Part shown: positions 60,502 to 64,000 of the stretch, in pieces
Layout of the letters: every line of letters begins with the position of its first letter
Position numbering within the stretch: position 1 is the stretch's first letter
Source: Halorussus limi
Lineage (GTDB): Archaea; Halobacteriota; Halobacteria; Halobacteriales; Haladaptataceae
Assembly: GCF_023238205.1 (NCBI RefSeq)
Contig: NZ_CP096659.1
Span: 2,931,626-2,995,625, forward strand
Direction: 5' to 3'
DNA length: 64,000 nucleotides
The notes under the pieces: model-generated
What the model was told of the DNA's origin: nothing
The model's database searches: none
Seen by the model: only the letters and a program-made list of their open reading frames with translations
Program-made: the position numbers and the translations under genes

Positions 60502-61833
60502 ATGGCGCACGAACAGGCCGAGGCTGAGGGGCCTATTGACGCATTCCGGCAGTTCTTTGCCCTCCAACGAGACGTGCTGGTGCTTTCCCTGGCAATGTTC
60601 GCCTTTAGTCTGGGCTTCCAGATGACCTCCCGATACCTGCCCGAGTACATCGTCGCACTCGGCGCGTCTGGGTTCGTCGTCGGACTGTTCGGGACGGTCG
60701 GCAACATCATCTCGGCGGTCTACCCATACCCCGGCGGCGCAGTGTCCGACCGCATCGGCTCACGGTACACGCTCACGATCTTCGGGCTCCTCTCAACTCT
60801 GGGCTTTGGGTTCTGGTTCCTCGCACCTGCCATTGGGACGATAGAACTCGCAGGCGTTTCTCTCCCGCCCTGGATCTGGATTTTCGTGGGACTGTTCCTG
60901 GCTCAGGCGTGGAAGTCGTTCGGCCTCGGCGCGACGTTTGCGGTCGTCAAGCAGGCGACCGACCCGTCGCGGCTGGCAGCAGGCTTCGCCAGTACGGAGA
61001 CGTTCCGTCGGACCGCATTTCTGATTGGGCCGGTGCTGGCAGCCGTCCTCATCGGGTTTCACCCTGACTTCACTGTGAACTTCCAATACGTTCTCGGGGT
61101 TGCAGTCGTCTTCGGGGCCATCGGCACCGTTGTCCAACATTTCCTCTATGATGCCAGTTCCGACACCATCGGGGACTCCTTCGAAGGCCTCGACCAGATT
61201 CGGCAGGACCTCCGGGACATGCCCGAGGAACTCCGCCCGCTACTCGTCGGCGATACACTCGTCCGCTTCGCAAACGGTATGGTCTACGTGTTCTTTGTCC
61301 TCGTTGTCACTCGGTTCCTCAGCGTGGACGTGGAGATGACCGTCTTTGTCGGTGGTTTCACGTACCCGATTGATCTTCCGCCGGAGGCGTTCTTCGGGTA
61401 TCTGCTGGGCGTTGAGATGGTGGTTGCGTTGCTCGTAATGGCTCCTGCCGCCAAGGCGGCTGAGTACGTGGGACTCAAGCCCGTCGTCGCAATTGGATTT
61501 GCGGTCTACGCTCTGTTCCCGATTGTACTTATCAACACCCCCGAAAGCACACTTGCCTTGATACTCGTGTTTGCGTTCTCGGGACTTCGTTTCGCGGGCC
61601 TCCCCTCGCATAAGGCACTTATCGTCGGGCCTGCCGAGCAGGATACCGGTGGCCGCGTCACGGGCATGTACTACTTGCTCCGGAACACGATGGTCATTCC
61701 GAGCGCGGCGCTCGGCGGTTACCTCTGGGACTTTGTCAGCCCCGAGATCACCTTCACGGTCGCGTCTGTCATCGGGCTCGTCGGCACCGGCTACTTCCTG
61801 CTCTTTGGCAAAGAATTCGACGCGTACCGTTAA
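60502..61833 (+). CDS. MFS transporter
   Basis: A 443-aa major facilitator protein with about 12 spans. After span 2 it has GGAVSDRIGSRYTLT, the classic DRxGxR loop motif. The ATG at 60502 is chosen because it starts a polar N terminus before the first span. The substrate is unknown. It is not a close relative of the MFS protein at 57136. Confidence 0.87.
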   Translation: MAHEQAEAEGPIDAFRQFFALQRDVLVLSLAMFAFSLGFQMTSRYLPEYIVALGASGFVVGLFGTVGNIISAVYPYPGGAVSDRIGSRYTLTIFGLLSTLGFGFWFLAPAIGTIELAGVSLPPWIWIFVGLFLAQAWKSFGLGATFAVVKQATDPSRLAAGFASTETFRRTAFLIGPVLAAVLIGFHPDFTVNFQYVLGVAVVFGAIGTVVQHFLYDASSDTIGDSFEGLDQIRQDLRDMPEELRPLLVGDTLVRFANGMVYVFFVLVVTRFLSVDVEMTVFVGGFTYPIDLPPEAFFGYLLGVEMVVALLVMAPAAKAAEYVGLKPVVAIGFAVYALFPIVLINTPESTLALILVFAFSGLRFAGLPSHKALIVGPAEQDTGGRVTGMYYLLRNTMVIPSAALGGYLWDFVSPEITFTVASVIGLVGTGYFLLFGKEFDAYR

Positions 61834-62226
61834 CCGGCTCCATCCATTGTCTTGCTACGCAAGATCAGTATATTCAGCACAGCTTTGTAGACCGGACTGG
61901 TGATTGAGAAAAGTAGTACCATAAGGTGCGCACTACGTACTTACCAGCCCCCGTCCCAGTCCCATCCGTTATTACTGATTTCAAGAGCGAACTCAGAACC
62001 TATCATCGACTGACTGAGCGTAACTTATATCCGGGGCCTCCATCATATATCAAGGTACCCGAGACTCCGTCCCGTCCTTTCTTCGTTCGCCCATCGGGGT
62101 GCCGCCAGTATGGAGGCATCATTCGATGGCACTGCTCTGAGATGCGCCGTGCCGGATGATTCCGCCGACCATTGGTGGCCAGCCGTGGGGCTACCAACTG
62201 ACGGGGCTGGGCAGCCATCTACAATC
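61834..62226 (+). promoter_or_regulatory. Promoter and conserved long leader, copy B
   Basis: AACTTATATCC (62022-62032) is a good TATA box 200 bp before the ATG at 62227, the same spacing as copy A at 42728. The leader shares with copy A the blocks 62066-62082, the identical 30-mer 62124-62153, and 62198-62214. The first 190 bp (61834-62022) show no gene. An ATG at 62110 is in frame with the zinc-finger gene, but its codons show no protein conservation with copy A, where stops break that frame. Confidence 0.5.
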
Positions 62227-62439
62227 ATGACCACTGAAACTGACCTTCCCTGTACGGACTGTGGCACGGACCTCCATGAACGAACCCTGCCAGCTCACAC
62301 GCTCTTAGCCTCGATTGAAGGCCATCAATACATCAACGTAGCTGACTGTCCCACCTGTGGTGCTCGGTATTATCCCGAGCAGACAGTAACAGTACTTGCA
62401 GAGGTATTGGGAGCACAGCGAACGGAGGAGGAGAGTTAA
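62227..62439 (+). CDS. Small YgiT-type zinc-finger protein, cassette B
   Basis: A 70-aa protein with CTDCG near residue 10 and CPTCGARYYPEQTV near 42, paralogous to the protein at 42933; ETDLPC, the C-T-L-H-ER core and CGARYYPEQT are shared. Its stop overlaps the start of the next gene (TAATG), so the two are translationally coupled, more tightly than in cassette A. Confidence 0.75.
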   Translation: MTTETDLPCTDCGTDLHERTLPAHTLLASIEGHQYINVADCPTCGARYYPEQTVTVLAEVLGAQRTEEES

Positions 62440-63092
62440 TGCCTGTGGACACCTATTGCGGTGTCGACAACGAGGACCAACTCAGCGACGTTGCGGACGC
62501 TGTTTCAGCACCAACCACGATGCTCATTGCGGGCACAGTCGACCCGACGGAATACGCACTCGGTCTCCGCCTATTAGCGCACGCGGGAAGTGCTGATGAT
62601 ACTGCGATCATCGTCACGACCACAGAAGGCCGTGAGCAGGTGATTGCTCACACCCGGGATGGCGTCGTCGAAGACGAGGTGCCTTCGGTGGCCGTGGTCG
62701 ATACCGTGTCTGAAGATCAGTACCTTACCGCACCGTACGCAGATATCCCCACGGTCTATATGCCCTCAGCGGGGGATCTAGAACGGGTTGTAATCGGCCT
62801 ATCAGATTTGACCGGGACTGTCGTACCGTCTACGGGAACTCGACACTTTGTCATCCGGTCGCTCACACCACTGATTGAGGGAGCAACTACGGAACGGGTC
62901 TGTCGGCTTCTTGAACGAGTGAAGGGACTTCGAGTGGGTGACGGACTCGGAATCTTTGGCATCGATTTTACGGCCCACGACGAAGAGACAATGAACGAGT
63001 TGACAGCGGTGGTAGACCGCCTGCTGTGGGTGTCCGAGGATTCTGACGGGGGATTACAGTTCGAACTCCGAACAACGAGACGTCGCCTCTAG
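62439..63092 (+). CDS. DUF7504-like protein, cassette B
   Basis: A 217-aa paralogue of the protein at 43151. Shared motifs include AGTVDPTEYALGLRLL, TAIIVTTTEG, RHFVIRSLTPLIE, GLGIFGIDFTAHDEETM and a C-terminal FELRTTRRRL. Variation is spread over the N-terminal third. Like its partner it lacks a P-loop lysine. Duplication of the whole cassette, with its leader, suggests the pair works as a unit. Confidence 0.7.
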   Translation: MPVDTYCGVDNEDQLSDVADAVSAPTTMLIAGTVDPTEYALGLRLLAHAGSADDTAIIVTTTEGREQVIAHTRDGVVEDEVPSVAVVDTVSEDQYLTAPYADIPTVYMPSAGDLERVVIGLSDLTGTVVPSTGTRHFVIRSLTPLIEGATTERVCRLLERVKGLRVGDGLGIFGIDFTAHDEETMNELTAVVDRLLWVSEDSDGGLQFELRTTRRRL

Positions 63093-63376
63093 CACTAACG
63101 CATACTGTTAAGAAGGCCGTCAGTAGAGGTGTAGCATCGAACTTCACATCTCTCGTGGCCACACAGGAACTAGTCTCATCACAGCAGAACTTGATAGGTC
63201 GGGTGAGATGGACATCTGCGGAGAAAGGCGATAGGATGAAATCGACCACGTTTGAGCTTGTAATTAAGGACAAACAGGTTTAGTTCGTACTCACCGGAGA
63301 TGGAAGTGGCGACGCCGATGCACCGGTCATCGAACGGCGGAACCAACTCGGTCGATTATATCCCCCGGCAGATGGC

Positions 63377-63535
63377 CTACGATTCGACGTATTCGATGTA
63401 TTCGCGATAGACGAGGTTTCGGGAGAGCCCATGTTCAAGCGCGGCTTCCGAGATTGCGTCTGCCGTATCCATTCCCTCGTCCACATAGCGTTCCGCCGTT
63501 CGAACAGCGGGACCCAAACTTGGATACTGGTTCAT
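63377..63535 (-). CDS. Small helical protein (52 aa)
   Basis: A 52-residue protein starting at an ATG: MNQYPSLGPAVRTAERY, then DTADAISEAALEHGLSRNLVYREYIEYVES. Helix-rich and acidic; the last part has a DNA-binding-like helix pair. An upstream extension of the frame has low-quality codons and is left out. No family is recognised. The preceding 63093-63376 stretch shows no gene. Confidence 0.5.
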   Translation of the reverse strand: MNQYPSLGPAVRTAERYVDEGMDTADAISEAALEHGLSRNLVYREYIEYVES

Positions 63536-63706
63536 GACTGCCTCGGTCGGACGAAAATACCGCTCGCCCAGTACACGTCTTTCATGTAGTCCTTCCCGTA
63601 AAAAAGTGTGTGTAAGGACACCACACACTACGTCCGATAACGCGGTGGCCAAAGGACAAGAGAACAATTGAAGTAGATCGATTGGATAGACCGAAGACGC
63701 ACATTA

Positions 63707-63958
63707 ATGACCGAGATACTCCAATTTTCGACGCCCTCTTGCGGCCAGTGTCCGCAGCAAGCAGAAATCCTCCAATCGCTGGCAGCAGACCGACCAGATG
63801 TACAGTTCGAGAAAATTGATGCGACGGAGGCGACGGCCAAAGCCAACGAGTACGGTGTGCGGTCCGTCCCGTCAACAATCGTTCTTGACGATGATGGAAC
63901 GGTCATCTCGAAGTTCGATGGTCTGACGCAAGCCAACGCAATTGAGAACGTTCTGTAG
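63707..63958 (+). CDS. Thioredoxin/glutaredoxin-like protein
   Basis: An 83-aa thioredoxin-fold protein: ILQFSTPSCGQCPQQAE with the CxxC active site (SCGQCP), VQFEKIDATEATAKANEYGVRSVPSTIVLDDDGTV with the cis-Pro loop (SVPST). It is shorter than thioredoxin (about 105 aa) and close to the small archaeal glutaredoxin-like proteins. It should reduce disulfides in the cytosol, or sit on a redox sensor. A standalone gene near the end of the window. Confidence 0.87.
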   Translation: MTEILQFSTPSCGQCPQQAEILQSLAADRPDVQFEKIDATEATAKANEYGVRSVPSTIVLDDDGTVISKFDGLTQANAIENVL

Positions 63959-64000
63959 CAACGATTTCTCCATATAGCATTCGTCCCTTCAAGTCACGAT

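Noticed and set aside
62110-62226. N-terminal extension of the zinc-finger protein from an ATG at 62110
   Set aside because: In copy A the corresponding frame is broken by stops, and the family starts at the downstream ATG in both copies.
1-64000. CRISPR array
   Set aside because: No series of regularly spaced direct repeats was seen by eye anywhere in the window.

Overview
The window is from a halophilic archaeon (class Halobacteria). Proteins are acidic, codons are GC-rich, several genes have TATA boxes 25-30 nt upstream of leaderless starts, and there are a Tat lipoprotein, a PGF-CTERM tail and haloarchaeal families such as amphi-Trp, DUF5786, DUF3209 and small CPxCG zinc proteins. Genus cannot be set from the sequence alone.

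Region 1 (1-8.2 kb) looks like ordinary chromosome: the end of a PGF-CTERM surface protein, the preQ0/archaeosine genes queC and queD-queE, a polytopic membrane protein, a Tat lipoprotein, a DUF3006 protein paired with a ComEC-like metallo-beta-lactamase lipoprotein, a small zinc-ribbon protein and a diacylglycerol-kinase-like lipid kinase.

Region 2 (8.6-33.2 kb) is a cobalamin cluster of several transcription units. cbiA-btuR-cbiP run leftward, with a small unknown gene first. sumT and a divergent cbiX run rightward, with a decayed precorrin-2 dehydrogenase between them. cobN-cbiC-cbiE run leftward, divergent from a chelatase ATPase/VWA gene and a HX4DH-type metal transporter. An 11-gene leftward operon holds cbiT-cbiL-cbiF-cbiG-cbiH2-cbiH1-ferredoxin-unknown-cbiX/ferredoxin-DUF3209-propeller, with a winged-helix regulator divergent from it. 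Together they would make adenosylated cobyric acid from uroporphyrinogen III. No cbiD, cbiJ or nucleotide-loop gene is seen. The set mixes early chelatases (CbiX) with a late-type CobN system. Inverted repeats lie at several cob promoters.

Region 3 (33.2-40.7 kb) is a junction: remnants of mvaD and of an integrase, a 44-bp 3' fragment of tRNA-Glu(CTC) that looks like an att site, an archaeal ATPase, a second integrase with a zinc tail, a duplicated zinc-finger protein, decayed reading frames and two stretches of DNA with strong RNA-like hairpins.

Region 4 (40.7-64 kb) is probably part of an integrated accessory island. It carries versions of normally core genes (aCPSF1/FttA, tRNase Z, aIF-1A, a Cdc48-type ATPase), two macro-domain proteins, a K+-channel-like/DUF421/NhaP ion operon, two MFS transporters, small zinc proteins and winged-helix regulators. 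The most unusual feature is a duplicated two-gene cassette (zinc finger + DUF7504-like) at 42.7-43.8 and 62.0-63.1 kb. In both copies the TATA box lies about 200 nt before the start codon, and the intervening leader contains blocks more conserved than the genes, including an identical 30-mer. This suggests a conserved leader RNA in a group of organisms that mostly lack leaders.
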